Positions 1 through 8,400 of a DNA stretch of 24,804 bases are shown one piece after another. The notes under the pieces were generated by a model. That model ran no database searches. It had not been told where the DNA came from and saw nothing but the letters and a program-made list of their open reading frames with translations. The stretch covers positions 1 to 24,804 of the forward strand of contig CADBNQ010000223.1 in assembly GCA_902796045.1 (NCBI GenBank). The letters are read 5' to 3'. The translations under genes and the position numbers were made by a program. Numbering within the stretch: the first letter of the stretch is position 1; every line of letters starts with the position of its first letter. Source of the DNA: an uncultured Lachnospiraceae bacterium. Its GTDB lineage: Bacteria; Bacillota; Clostridia; Lachnospirales; Lachnospiraceae.

Positions 1-80
1 CTGCGGCGCATCGCAGAGTTGCGCATAAGAAGATGCCTACGGCATCGCGCAACTCGCGCGGAATCGTCGAGACGATTCCG
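1..80. repeat. Cluster of three adjacent palindromes
   Basis: Three inverted repeats follow each other. CTGCG (1-5) pairs with CGCAG (12-16). GAGTTGCGC (16-24) pairs with GCGCAACTC (47-55) and encloses an inner GATGCC/GGCATC hairpin (32-37/41-46). CGGAATCGT (59-67) pairs with ACGATTCCG (72-80). They begin about 20 bases behind the ftsH stop codon. No T-tract follows on the ftsH strand, so a simple intrinsic terminator is not a good explanation. The element may be a dispersed palindromic (REP/BOX-like) repeat, and it may continue beyond the left edge. Confidence 0.6.
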
Positions 81-99
81 ATTGAAATCCAGGAAAGGA

Positions 100-1956
100 T
101 CATTCTTCTCCGGAGAGTCCGGTATCCGAACCGGCATCCGGTGTAAAGAGACTTTCGAATTCTTCCCTGCTGATCCTCTCTTTTTCTATGAGGAGGGCCG
201 CACACTTGTGGAGGATATCCATGTGCCCGGAGATGATCTTCTTTGCATCCTCATAGCAGCTGTCTACGATCTCCTTGACTTCCCTGTCTATCTTCCGGGC
301 CACTTCCTCACTGAAGCTGCGGGCATGGCCCAGATCTCTTCCGAGAAAGACCTCGTCACTTTCTTCTTCATAATTGATAAAGCCCAGTTCTTCAGACATG
401 CCGTATTTGGTGACCATGGCCCGGGCAGTATTCGTTACTCCCTTGATATCCTGGGAAGCCCCTGTGGTGATGTCTCCAAATATCAGCTCCTCGGCGATAC
501 GGCCTCCCATACCGACCTTGATATCCTGCAGCATCCTGTTTCTGCTGCTGAACACATTATCTTTCTCAGGCAGGGGCATGGTGTAGCCTGCGGCTCCCAC
601 ACCGGTGGGGATGATGGATATCGTATAGACCGGCCCAACATCCGGAAGCACATGGAAAAGGATGGCATGTCCTGCTTCGTGATAAGCGGTGATCTTTTTC
701 TCCAGCTCCGGAATCACCCGGCTCTTTTTCTCTGTGCCGATCCCTACTTTGATAAAGGATTTTCTGATGTCCTCCATCTGGATATACCGGCGGTTGTTTC
801 TGGCGGCAAGGATGGCGGATTCATTGATCAGGTTCTCAATATCTGCTCCGGAAAAACCCGGCGTGGTTCTGGCAATCTGGTGAAGGTCAACATCTTCTGC
901 CAGCGGTTTCCCTTTTGTGTGCACCTTAAGGATCTCCTCCCGGCCTTTCACATCGGGATTGCCCACGGCTACCTTCCGGTCAAAACGTCCCGGTCTCAGG
1001 ATAGCGGGATCAAGGATATCAACCCTGTTTGTGGCAGCCATGACGATGATGCCTTCGTTGACCCCGAAGCCGTCCATCTCAACCAGCAGCTGGTTTAAGG
1101 TCTGCTCACGTTCATCATGTCCGCCCCCGAGGCCTGTGCCTCTTCTTCTTGCCACCGCATCAATCTCATCAATAAAGATGATGCAGGGCGCGTTCTGCTT
1201 GGCGTCAGAAAAAAGATCCCTTACACGGGAAGCGCCGACACCGACAAACATCTCCACAAAATCAGAACCCGAAATACTGAAGAAAGGAACATTGGCCTCC
1301 CCTGCCACGGCTTTTGCCAGCAGAGTCTTGCCTGTCCCGGGCGGGCCGACAAGAAGCACGCCTTTGGGAATACGGGCTCCCACCTGGATATACTTGGCAG
1401 GACTCCGGAGAAAGTCAACGATCTCACTGAGTTCTTCCTTCTCCTCATGCAGGCCGGCCACATCCTGGAAGGTGACCTTCTTCTCTCCTGCTTCGTGGAG
1501 TCTGGCCCGGCTCTTGCCGAAATTCATCATGTTGCTGTTGCCGCCGCCTCCGCCTGCCCGGCTCATGAGGATGAACATAAACAGGAACATTACAAGCAGC
1601 ATAATTCCGTAAGGCAGGACTGTGGTCAGCAGATCTCCTGTATGACTGATGTCAGAGATCCTGCACTCGAGTGAATGCTCACGGGCATATGCGACTACTT
1701 CATTGACATCAGTCACGTAAAACCTGACCCGGCTCTTGTCGGAAAAATTGACCTCCACAGCTCCGGAAGGAACTTCCTCGTTCTGAACGAGGACGATATA
1801 ATCTACCTTGCCTTTATCAACATCCTTCTGAAACTGCTCGTAGCTGTACTCCTCCTGTCCGGACATCATGTTTCTCTGACCGAAATAATTAAGGATCCCG
1901 TAGGCAGTCAGCAGGATGATGACAAAAACAAATACACTTCTATAGTTTCTAAACAA
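100..1956 (-). CDS. ftsH: ATP-dependent zinc metalloprotease FtsH
   Basis: Membrane-anchored AAA+ protease that degrades unstable cytoplasmic and membrane proteins as a hexamer. The 618 residues show the complete family order: a first membrane segment (about 8-24), an extracytoplasmic domain, a second membrane segment (about 112-132), a Gly-rich linker, Walker A GPPGTGKT (204-211), Walker B with FIDEID (261-266), the AAA second region of homology ending in RPGRFDR (321-327), the zinc motif HEAGH (426-430), and a downstream Asp near 503 in TTGASQD. The length is normal for Firmicutes. The start is a TTG six bases behind an AAAGGAG ribosome binding site. It is the last of three genes, 26 bases after hpt, as in the conserved tilS-hpt-ftsH cluster. 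Identification is secure. Confidence 0.98.
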   Translation of the reverse strand: MFRNYRSVFVFVIILLTAYGILNYFGQRNMMSGQEEYSYEQFQKDVDKGKVDYIVLVQNEEVPSGAVEVNFSDKSRVRFYVTDVNEVVAYAREHSLECRISDISHTGDLLTTVLPYGIMLLVMFLFMFILMSRAGGGGGNSNMMNFGKSRARLHEAGEKKVTFQDVAGLHEEKEELSEIVDFLRSPAKYIQVGARIPKGVLLVGPPGTGKTLLAKAVAGEANVPFFSISGSDFVEMFVGVGASRVRDLFSDAKQNAPCIIFIDEIDAVARRRGTGLGGGHDEREQTLNQLLVEMDGFGVNEGIIVMAATNRVDILDPAILRPGRFDRKVAVGNPDVKGREEILKVHTKGKPLAEDVDLHQIARTTPGFSGADIENLINESAILAARNNRRYIQMEDIRKSFIKVGIGTEKKSRVIPELEKKITAYHEAGHAILFHVLPDVGPVYTISIIPTGVGAAGYTMPLPEKDNVFSSRNRMLQDIKVGMGGRIAEELIFGDITTGASQDIKGVTNTARAMVTKYGMSEELGFINYEEESDEVFLGRDLGHARSFSEEVARKIDREVKEIVDSCYEDAKKIISGHMDILHKCAALLIEKERISREEFESLFTPDAGSDTGLSGEE

Positions 1957-1982
1957 TGCGATCTCCTTTCAGATCTCCCTCA

Positions 1983-2513
1983 TTAGTCAGCGTCGAGCTC
2001 AATCACTCCGATATAAGGAAGATTTCTGTATTTCTGTGCGTAATCAAGGCCGTAGCCCACCACATATTCGTCAGGGATATTAAATCCCAGATAATCAATA
2101 TCTACATCCGCCTCCCGCCTGTCCGGCTTGTTCAGAAGGGCACAGAGCCGGATGCTGCCGGGATTCCTCTGCTTCAGGACGGGGATCAGGTAATGCAGGG
2201 TCTTGCCCGAATCAATGATATCTTCCACGATCAGGACCTCTTTCCCCTCCATGGAATCATCCAGATCCTTCTTGATCCGGACTATGCCGGAAGAGGAAGT
2301 GGCATTGCCATAGCTGCTGACCTGCATAAAATCAAGTGATACAGGAATGGTCAGTCTTTTCGCAAGTTCACAGGCAAAAAAAACTCCTCCCTTGAGGATA
2401 CAGATTATATGGAGCTCTTTTCCTGCATAATCTCTGCTGATCTCTTCTGCAAGCTCTTTGATCTTTGCATTAACATCTTCTTCTGATATCATTATGGAAA
2501 TCTTATCTGCCAT
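1983..2513 (-). CDS. hpt: Hypoxanthine phosphoribosyltransferase
   Basis: Purine salvage enzyme that transfers phosphoribose from PRPP to hypoxanthine or guanine in the cytoplasm. The 176-residue protein has the family length. It carries the PRPP-binding motif VEDIIDSGKT (96-105), the KGG loop (41-43), and the C-terminal DEYVVGYGLDY segment typical of bacterial HPRTs. The ATG lies six bases behind AAGGAG, which overlaps the end of the tilS region. It sits between tilS (10 bases upstream) and ftsH (26 bases downstream), the usual Firmicute operon order. No odd features were seen. Confidence 0.97.
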   Translation of the reverse strand: MADKISIMISEEDVNAKIKELAEEISRDYAGKELHIICILKGGVFFACELAKRLTIPVSLDFMQVSSYGNATSSSGIVRIKKDLDDSMEGKEVLIVEDIIDSGKTLHYLIPVLKQRNPGSIRLCALLNKPDRREADVDIDYLGFNIPDEYVVGYGLDYAQKYRNLPYIGVIELDAD

Positions 2514-2523
2514 GGCTAACTCC

Positions 2524-3963
2524 TTATCTCTTATACTTTGTCAAAGAAACCGCCAGCATCTGTTTTGTCCCGGACGTGACTTTGCAGGCCTCACTGATCC
2601 TCCTGCCGATGATCCACAGGATGTGGGAGCCGTCAGCCAGCAGCATCCGGCTTTCCCTTTCATCTGCCGGAATCTTCTCATCGATAAAGAACCTGGACAG
2701 CTTCTTATGCTCCCCCTGATCGTTAAAGACAAAGTAATCGCCCGGCCGGCGGGTTCTTATGGATAGTTCTTTGCTTATTCTATCATAATCAAAGTATTTC
2801 TCACAATCACTTTTTATGATTTGTTGGCCATGGTAAGACCGGTACTGCATCACAAGACCGGTCTCTGTGTCAAGGGGGACAGTCCACTGAAGACCTTCGG
2901 CATAATCCGGGAGACAGACCTTAATACAAAGACCTTCCCTGTCATGCTTTTCCTCCCGGTCTCCTTCCGGGACGCCTTCGTTCCGGCTGACAATAATCCT
3001 GCTGTCCGTCCGCCGGGCAGCAAGCCCCCATGGGAGATTGATCCGCTTTCCCGCCTTCTTGTAAAGAAGGTCCGTCATCTGGTCAATGTGTACTGATTCG
3101 ATATCCTTTTTTCTGCCTGCGGCAGCGTGGAGCATCCTTCCGGCCACTTCATCCCGTACATAGTCCGGCAGGGCAAGCAGGTCTTCTGCTTCGACACTCC
3201 ATCGATCCGGTCCATCCCGGCGCACCAGGGACATGGCACTCTCGATCCGGGGTTCTACACAGGCAAGAAGGTCCGCTTCCCGCCTGGCCAGCCTGCACAT
3301 GTGATCCACTGTTTTCGGGTTCATGCGATTCATCACATCCAGGATCTGGTGACGTATCAGATTTCTGCTGTAAGCAGGATCCTGGTTGCTGCTGTCTTCC
3401 ACAAAGTCCTGACCCAGTTCCTGCAGGATGGCTCTGATCTCCTCTTTCCTGATGCCCAGAAAGGGCCGGATGATATCTCCGCGGACAGGAGGGATCCCTG
3501 TAAGCCCCCGGGGACCGGTCCCCCTGATCATGCGGAAAACCATCGTTTCCGCCAGGTCGTCGGCGTGATGCCCCAGGGCAATGCGGACTTTTCCTCTGTC
3601 TGCCAGCTTACTGGCGGTCTCTCTGAAGCAGGCATAGCGGACCTTTCGGCCGGCCTCCTCCAGAGACAGCTTATCGCTAACGCTGATCCGGCGGACATCT
3701 TCCCGGTAAAGGGTCAGGGGAAGGCCGGTCTTCCTGCAGAAATCCCGGACAAACTCCTCGTCTCTTTCAGCCTCGGAATCCCTGAGCATATGATTAACAT
3801 GGACTGCAGAGATCTCCGGGCCGCCTTTCTTTCGCAGATCCAGAAAATATCTGGCCAGACAGACCGAGTCGGCTCCGCCCGACAGACCGATCAGTACGCA
3901 GCCGGCCTCGTCCAGCATATGATGTTTCTTTACAAATTGATCTACCTTGCTCCACATGATCAT
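2524..3963 (-). CDS. tilS: tRNA(Ile)-lysidine synthetase TilS
   Basis: Modifies C34 of tRNA-Ile(CAU) to lysidine using ATP and lysine, which lets that tRNA read AUA. The N-terminal PP-loop motif SGGADS is at 28-33, followed by the conserved GHHADD segment of the catalytic domain (about 131-136) and the C-terminal TilS domains (GDYF...KKLSRFFIDEKIP). At 479 residues it is full length. Two ATGs are two codons apart. The AGAGG Shine-Dalgarno touches the first (3963) but is seven bases from the second (3957), so the true start is more likely 3957, giving MWSKVDQF. It leads tilS-hpt-ftsH, and its own promoter is suggested just upstream, behind the tRNA terminator. Confidence 0.97.
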   Translation of the reverse strand: MIMWSKVDQFVKKHHMLDEAGCVLIGLSGGADSVCLARYFLDLRKKGGPEISAVHVNHMLRDSEAERDEEFVRDFCRKTGLPLTLYREDVRRISVSDKLSLEEAGRKVRYACFRETASKLADRGKVRIALGHHADDLAETMVFRMIRGTGPRGLTGIPPVRGDIIRPFLGIRKEEIRAILQELGQDFVEDSSNQDPAYSRNLIRHQILDVMNRMNPKTVDHMCRLARREADLLACVEPRIESAMSLVRRDGPDRWSVEAEDLLALPDYVRDEVAGRMLHAAAGRKKDIESVHIDQMTDLLYKKAGKRINLPWGLAARRTDSRIIVSRNEGVPEGDREEKHDREGLCIKVCLPDYAEGLQWTVPLDTETGLVMQYRSYHGQQIIKSDCEKYFDYDRISKELSIRTRRPGDYFVFNDQGEHKKLSRFFIDEKIPADERESRMLLADGSHILWIIGRRISEACKVTSGTKQMLAVSLTKYKR

Positions 3964-3996
3964 ACCTCTGTATCATAGGAAATGGTAATATCGTGA

Positions 3997-4026
3997 ATAA
4001 CAGAGTCAGCAGACGGGAAATGCCAA
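3997..4026 (-). promoter_or_regulatory. Candidate promoter for tilS-hpt-ftsH
   Basis: On the minus strand, TTGGCA (4021-4026) and TGTTAT (3997-4002) are separated by 18 bases. They lie between the terminator behind the tRNA gene and the tilS start. The -35 is good and the -10 moderate. The terminator means tilS needs a promoter here, which supports the call. Confidence 0.4.
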
Positions 4027-4042
4027 TTTCCTAAGATAAAGC

Positions 4043-4068
4043 AAAAAGGCCCCTAAAAAAGGACCTTT
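4043..4068 (-). terminator. Intrinsic terminator behind tRNA-Met
   Basis: On the minus strand AAAGGTCC (4068-4061) pairs with GGGCCTTT (4052-4045) through one G-T wobble. The hairpin runs into TTTTT (4047-4043). It lies about 17 bases after the tRNA gene and would separate the tRNA transcript from the tilS operon. Confidence 0.75.
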
Positions 4069-4084
4069 CTCTCATAAAAAACAG

Positions 4085-4158
4085 TAGCGGGAACTGGATT
4101 CGAACCAGCGACACCACGGGTATGAACCGTGTGCTCTCGCCAACTGAGCTATCCCGCC
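4085..4158 (-). tRNA. tRNA-Met (CAT), elongator type
   Basis: A 74-base cloverleaf. The acceptor stem is GGCGGGA with TCCCGCT plus discriminator A. The D arm is GCTC...GAGC, and the T arm is GCTGG-TTCGAAT-CCAGT. The anticodon stem CACGG/CCGTG holds loop TTCATAC, giving anticodon CAT. The stem lacks the three consecutive G-C pairs of initiator tRNA. The TTCATAC loop matches the Bacillus elongator tRNA-Met type rather than the CTCATAA loop of tRNA-Ile2, although the CAT anticodon alone cannot exclude tRNA-Ile2. CCA is not encoded. B. subtilis also has a tRNA-Met between divIC and tilS. Confidence 0.95.
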
Positions 4159-4174
4159 AGACTCAACAGACGAA

Positions 4175-4203
4175 ATAATATCATCTTTATCAGCAAATGT
4201 CAA
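4175..4203 (-). promoter_or_regulatory. Promoter of tRNA-Met
   Basis: A minus-strand consensus TTGACA (4198-4203), a 17-base spacer, and TATTAT (4175-4180) place the start of transcription about ten bases before the tRNA. It lies just after the divIC stop codon, so the tRNA can be made independently of divIC. Confidence 0.8.
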
Positions 4204-4212
4204 TACACTTTT

Positions 4213-4620
4213 TTACTCTTCTTCCTTCTCTTCAGAAGTGTCATCTTCTTCCTCTGCATTCCCCTTCTTACTGTCATCCTGCCCGGTCTTGTCTTCTTCA
4301 GCCTCCCTGACGACGTACTCATCTTTCTCGACAAGACCCAGCTTCTCTCTTGCCACATGCTCTTTAAACTCATCAGAGGAAGTCCTGGCCTTTTCCTCCT
4401 CCAGGGCTTTGTTGGTCTCTTTGAGGCTGCTGACCTCAGAAGACAGCTCCTCAATAGAGTCCTGATAACGGCCCACCTGTCTCATCTGGTGCAGACCGCC
4501 CAGTCCCAGAAAGGCAACGATCACTGTTGTCAGAGCGATGATCATGGCAGATCTGGCCGTAAAGAACTGCTTTTTAAACTTCTTATTAAACTGTTTGCTG
4601 TTTTTTCTTTTTTTCTTCAT
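4213..4620 (-). CDS. divIC: Septum formation initiator, DivIC/FtsB family
   Basis: Bitopic division protein that works with FtsL and DivIB/FtsQ at the septum. In its 135 residues the sequence shows a very basic cytoplasmic N-terminus (KKKRKNSKQ...), one membrane segment (about 23-43), an extracellular coiled coil (about 50-78), and the family motif FKEHVAREKLGLVEKDEYV (about 85-103). The last 30 residues are an unusual, almost purely acidic tail rich in Glu and Asp. TGAGG precedes the ATG at a normal distance. It lies upstream of tRNA-Met and tilS as in Bacillus, but no yabR, spoIIE or yabP/Q genes accompany it. It could be called FtsB instead of DivIC. Confidence 0.88.
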   Translation of the reverse strand: MKKKRKNSKQFNKKFKKQFFTARSAMIIALTTVIVAFLGLGGLHQMRQVGRYQDSIEELSSEVSSLKETNKALEEEKARTSSDEFKEHVAREKLGLVEKDEYVVREAEEDKTGQDDSKKGNAEEEDDTSEEKEEE

Positions 4621-4650
4621 AAGTAACCTCAGTCTTCTCTGCTTCTCATT

Positions 4651-4679
4651 ATTCTAACGGTTTCCGGTGCATTTTTCAA
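4651..4679 (-). promoter_or_regulatory. Promoter of divIC
   Basis: On the minus strand TTGAAA (4674-4679), a 17-base spacer and TAGAAT (4651-4656) give five of six matches in each box, 31 bases upstream of the divIC start. It is divergent from the hup promoter. Confidence 0.7.
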
Positions 4680-4771
4680 TATTTTCTATAAATATTCCGG
4701 AACTTTTTGGACCGCTGGGTCCCGGGAGCCTCCGCAGAGGGGAGAAAATAAGGATATATGCTCAAAACATC

Positions 4772-4800
4772 TTGACAAATAAGGCTTTTACCGTTATAAA
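4772..4800 (+). promoter_or_regulatory. Promoter of hup-rqcP
   Basis: Perfect TTGACA (4772-4777), a 17-base spacer, and TATAAA (4795-4800). It lies about 70 bases before the hup start, leaving an untranslated leader of about 65 bases. It is the strongest-looking plus-strand promoter in the window, fitting an abundant nucleoid protein. Confidence 0.85.
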
Positions 4801-4870
4801 TAGTAGGGCATTGGTATATATGTTGTCCATTTCAATGATCAGACATGTCCATATACGAAAGGAGACCATG

Positions 4871-5146
4871 ATGAATAAAACTGAATTAATTGCAGCAATC
4901 GCAGAGAGAACACAGTTAACTAAGGCTGATACTGATAAAGCTTTAAAGGCTTTTATCGAGGTAGTAGGCGACGAATTAGGAAAAGGTGAGAAGGTGCAGC
5001 TTGCCGGTTTCGGTACTTTTGAAGTGACAGAGCGCGCAGAGCGTCAGGGCATCAACCCGAGAACCAAAGAGACCATTACCATCGCTGCTTCCAAGGCTCC
5101 TAAGTTCAAAGCCATGAAGGCTTTAAAGGATAAAGTGAACAGCTGA
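4871..5146 (+). CDS. hup: DNA-binding protein HU
   Basis: Small histone-like protein that bends and compacts DNA as a dimer. The 91 residues give the whole HU fold: an N-terminal helical part MNKTELIAAIAERTQLTK, the GFGTF turn (46-50), the beta-arm ERQGINPRT (57-65), and the C-terminal KFKAMKALKD helix. Two adjacent ATGs occur. AAAGGAG is three bases from the first (4868) and six from the second (4871), so the second is chosen. It also matches the family N-terminus. A longer in-frame extension to 4667 is not coding, because it contains the promoter. It is co-transcribed with rqcP, a pairing also found in Bacillus-Clostridium genomes. Confidence 0.97.
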   Translation: MNKTELIAAIAERTQLTKADTDKALKAFIEVVGDELGKGEKVQLAGFGTFEVTERAERQGINPRTKETITIAASKAPKFKAMKALKDKVNS

Positions 5147-5157
5147 TTTGGGGATAT

Positions 5158-5168
5158 GGGAGGTGATT
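5158..5168 (+). promoter_or_regulatory. Extended Shine-Dalgarno of rqcP
   Basis: GGGAGGTGATT matches the 16S anti-Shine-Dalgarno over about ten bases. Its core GGAGG (5159-5163) overlaps the only nearby GTG (5163) and lies eight bases before ATA at 5172, which is the first codon of the conserved RqcP N-terminus. This site decides the start of rqcP. Confidence 0.7.
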
Positions 5169-5411
5169 CCCATAAGATTAGATAAGTTCTTAAAGGTATC
5201 CCGTCTTATAAAGAGGCGGACAGTAGCCAATGAAGCCTGCGATGCAGGAAGAGTAACGGTAAACGGAAAGGTCGCCAAGGCCGGTTTAAATGTAAAGGCA
5301 GGCGACATCCTTGAGATTCAGTTTGGCAATAAATCTGTCAAGGTTGAGGTTACTGACGTTAAGGATACCGTTCGAAAAGAAGAAGCAAAAGAGCTGTTTC
5401 GGTATATTTGA
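5163..5411 (+). CDS. rqcP: S4-domain ribosome quality control protein RqcP (YabO)
   Basis: Small RNA-binding protein of the Hsp15/S4 family. With RqcH it supports alanine tailing of nascent chains on stalled 50S subunits. The S4 core is clear: IRLDKFLKVSRLIKRRTVANEACDAGRV, then VNGKVAKAGLNVKAGD, then a basic and acidic tail of normal length. The start is uncertain. GTG at 5163, the conservative choice given here, lies inside the Shine-Dalgarno. TTG at 5148 has no ribosome binding site. ATA at 5172 has ideal spacing and gives exactly the family N-terminus (M/I-RLDKFLK). It follows hup by about 16 bases and ends inside its own terminator hairpin. In spore formers the next genes are yabP and yabQ, which are missing here. 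Confidence 0.93.
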   Translation: MIPIRLDKFLKVSRLIKRRTVANEACDAGRVTVNGKVAKAGLNVKAGDILEIQFGNKSVKVEVTDVKDTVRKEEAKELFRYI

Positions 5412-5426
5412 CCGGACAGCTTTTTT
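5392..5426 (+). terminator. Intrinsic terminator overlapping the rqcP stop
   Basis: AGCTGT (5392-5397) pairs with ACAGCT (5416-5421), extended by CGGT/ACCG inside, and is followed by TTTTTT (5421-5426). The rqcP stop codon TGA (5409-5411) lies in the loop and inner stem. Confidence 0.85.
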
Positions 5427-5428
5427 AT

Positions 5429-5457
5429 TTGCTTTTTTTTACCATATGACTTACAAT
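5429..5457 (+). promoter_or_regulatory. Candidate promoter of the yfhO operon
   Basis: TTGCTT (5429-5434), a 17-base spacer, and TACAAT (5452-5457) lie 41 bases before the yfhO-like start and directly behind the rqcP terminator. The -10 is good and the -35 weak. Confidence 0.45.
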
Positions 5458-5497
5458 GAAAAGGACTATTTGATCTGATGCAGGAGGTAAAACTATT

Positions 5498-8400
5498 ATG
5501 ACTCTTGATAATTCTTCAGGTATTTCCGGACTCAGGCAGGCCTGCCGTGAGAATATGTCTGTATGGCTCAGGGAGGTCTTTTTTTTATTCTACGGAGTAT
5601 TCTTTCTGTGCTCATTCGCTGACAAGATCATGCCGGGGCACGCCCTGATCCACTATATGTTCCGCTTTGCCTTTGCCGTCCATGCGCCGGCTGTCATATT
5701 TGTTCTTGGCTGCAGTATGGGCCTTGCGGACCCGTCAGATCCCTCTTTCCGGAAGAACACTCTCATGAAAGCCCTGTATTCCTATCTGGCTTTCTTTATC
5801 ATCGGATTTGTGATCGAGGTATTTGTCACAGACCATGATGCCTACACAACCATCAAGGACATCCTGATCGTGGTCCGTGTTCCCGACATCAGCTCCGTTT
5901 TTCTGACAATGTGCTTTCTATTGCTGATCTCCGCCTTTTTCTGGGACTACATCGAATACATCCTCAGTCACAGGATCGTATTGCTGCTGGTCTCTCTTGC
6001 CGGCATCCTGCTTGTCTTCCTGCCTGAAGGCCTGCTGGGCTACGGCCTGATTGGGACTGTTCTGGGCGGGGCTACCACCAACTGCACCCCCATAGCCTAC
6101 TATCTCTTTCTGTATCTGGCCGGCATCCTGTATGCCAGGAGCCCGTCAGAGAGGCTCCTTAACAGAAAATATCTTGTCAGCATGGGCCTCCTTACTCTTG
6201 CAGGGGGTCTCCTGGCACTTGCCCGCATGAAGCATCCCGCAGTGGTCATTCTGTCTATCGTGTTCGCCTTCTGCTGCATGCTCTTTACGGTTGTCCTTTT
6301 TCCGCTTTACTCCCGGCTTGAGTCAGCGCTCTTGAGGCTCTGGGGGCGGATTCGCGCTGCCGGAAAAGACCTGGAGGCAAAGAGTCAGGAAAGCCGCGGC
6401 ATCGACAGACTGCTCTACTATGCGGGATACAGCCTGCTCTTTGTCGTCATGGCATACTTCATTTTCTTCCCCTATATCCAGCAGGACAGGACCCTGATCT
6501 GGTATATAGACGGCATCGGACAGTATGTTCCGAAAGCCATCCGCTTTATGCGGTGCATGCCGGAGATCCTCTCCAGCATCCTCCACGGGAACCTGGATTA
6601 CCAGCAGTACGATTTCACCACAGGACTCGGCTCCACCTTTACGGTCAGCCACGAGCCTGTTTACTGGCTCTACCTTTTCTTTAAGCCCTCACAGGTTGAG
6701 ACCGCCTACAGCTTCCAGGTCATTCTCAGGTATTTCCTGGCAGGGATCAGCATCTCTGCCATGCTCAGATATTTTAAGAGGTCACGCTTCACCTGCTATC
6801 TGGCCAGCATGGCCTACACCTTCTGCGGCTACGCGATCTTCACAGGGACAAGACATGGCATGTTCCAGATTCCCATGATCCTGCTTCCTCTGCTGATCGT
6901 CTCCATGGAAGAACTGGTTACCAGAAAGAGATGGGTGCTCCTGACCCTCCTGACAGCCGTATCCCTGCTCAGCTCTTACTACTTCATGTACATGAACACC
7001 ATCGCTCTGGGCATATACTTCCTGGCCCGCATCCTGTGTACGGAAGAGTACCGCAATCTTAAGACATTTTTCAGCAGAGGGCTGATGATCACGGGATGCT
7101 ATATCATCGGCTGCGCCATGGGGTCCGTCACCCTCTTTAATTCCTTCGGGGGCTATGTCGGATCCAGCCGGTCTGCCGGAGAGTCAGTGTCCAGCTTTAT
7201 CTCCACGACGCCCTTCTTCTACAGGCCTCTGTGGATCTCAGATTTCTTTATCGGATTTATCTCCGATTATTACTCGCCGGGCCTGTGGCTGAGGATCGGG
7301 CTGGCTCCCATAGCGCTTCTCTCTCTGGTTTTCATTTTTACGAGAAAGCGCAAAAAGGAGATCAGTCCTGTCTTCATCCTCCTGACGGTATTTTGCATCA
7401 TTCCTGTTTTCGGATATGCTCTGAACGGTTTCAGCAATGTGTCCAACCGCTGGTGTTACATCTATATCACCGCGGTGATCTTCATCCTGGCCGAGTATCT
7501 GGAGGATTTTCACTCCCTCACGACTGTCGAGACGGGGATCATGTGCTCCATAGGCCTCTTTTACGGTCTGATCATCTTCTTCACCCTGAAGCACAGGACG
7601 GACACCGGTCTGGGTTCTTTTGGCCTTCTGTCCATCACCCTGCTTGCTCTGATCCTGGTCAACAACGACAAGCTCGGGATCTCAAGGAGGCGGGCGCAGA
7701 AGATCATCCTGGGGGTCACCCTGTTTTCGATCGTGATGAATGCCAATATGTATATCACCAACTCCTCCGGTAAGAATCCGCATATAGAGAGCTATGTCAA
7801 AAAGGGCGGCTCCATGCGGATGCTGTCGGCCACAGCGCTCAAATACCTGGATGAGGTGACAGGTGACCTTCGAAAAGACGATTTCTACAGAAGCACCAAT
7901 CTCTATACCTACGGCAACACACGGTCAAGCAGTCTGGTCTACGGTTATCATGATATCTCGACCTTCAACAGTACCTTAAACGGTAATATCGTCAACTACA
8001 ACAGGCAGATGGGCAACAGTGACTGCAACGTGGTCAGCATCTACAGCTATAACTTCCGGACCATCATGGAAGAGCTGGCCAGCGTCCGCTATCTGGGTGC
8101 TGACAGCAGCAAGAAGATTCCTGTCCCCTATGGCTATCACAAGGTCTTCGAACGGCAGGAGAAGAGCAGAACCTGGTCGATCTATGAAAACGACTACGCC
8201 CTGCCCATCGGTTACACCTATTCTTCGATCGTCTCCGACAAAACAGCTGAGAAACTCTCAGCCGCGCAGAAGCAGGAACTGTCCCTGATCTCTGCCATCG
8301 TCGATGATGAGACTGTAAAAGAACATGCCGGTCTCCGTGTCAATGAGCATCCGGCCCTTACTGTCCATGACCTGCCTGTTACCGGGACTGATATGAAAAA

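Noticed and set aside
19..1098. Long plus-strand open frame of 359 codons opposite ftsH
   Set aside because: It is antisense to a complete, motif-perfect ftsH, has no ribosome binding site, and its translation shows no recognisable domain.
3127..3978. Plus-strand open frame of 283 codons opposite tilS
   Set aside because: It is a shadow of tilS; the translation is rich in His, Pro and Gly with no domain pattern.
4085..4158. tRNA with CAT anticodon next to tilS taken as the TilS substrate tRNA-Ile2
   Set aside because: The anticodon loop TTCATAC matches elongator tRNA-Met of Bacillus type, and a tRNA-Met occupies this place in B. subtilis. Closeness to tilS is inherited gene order.
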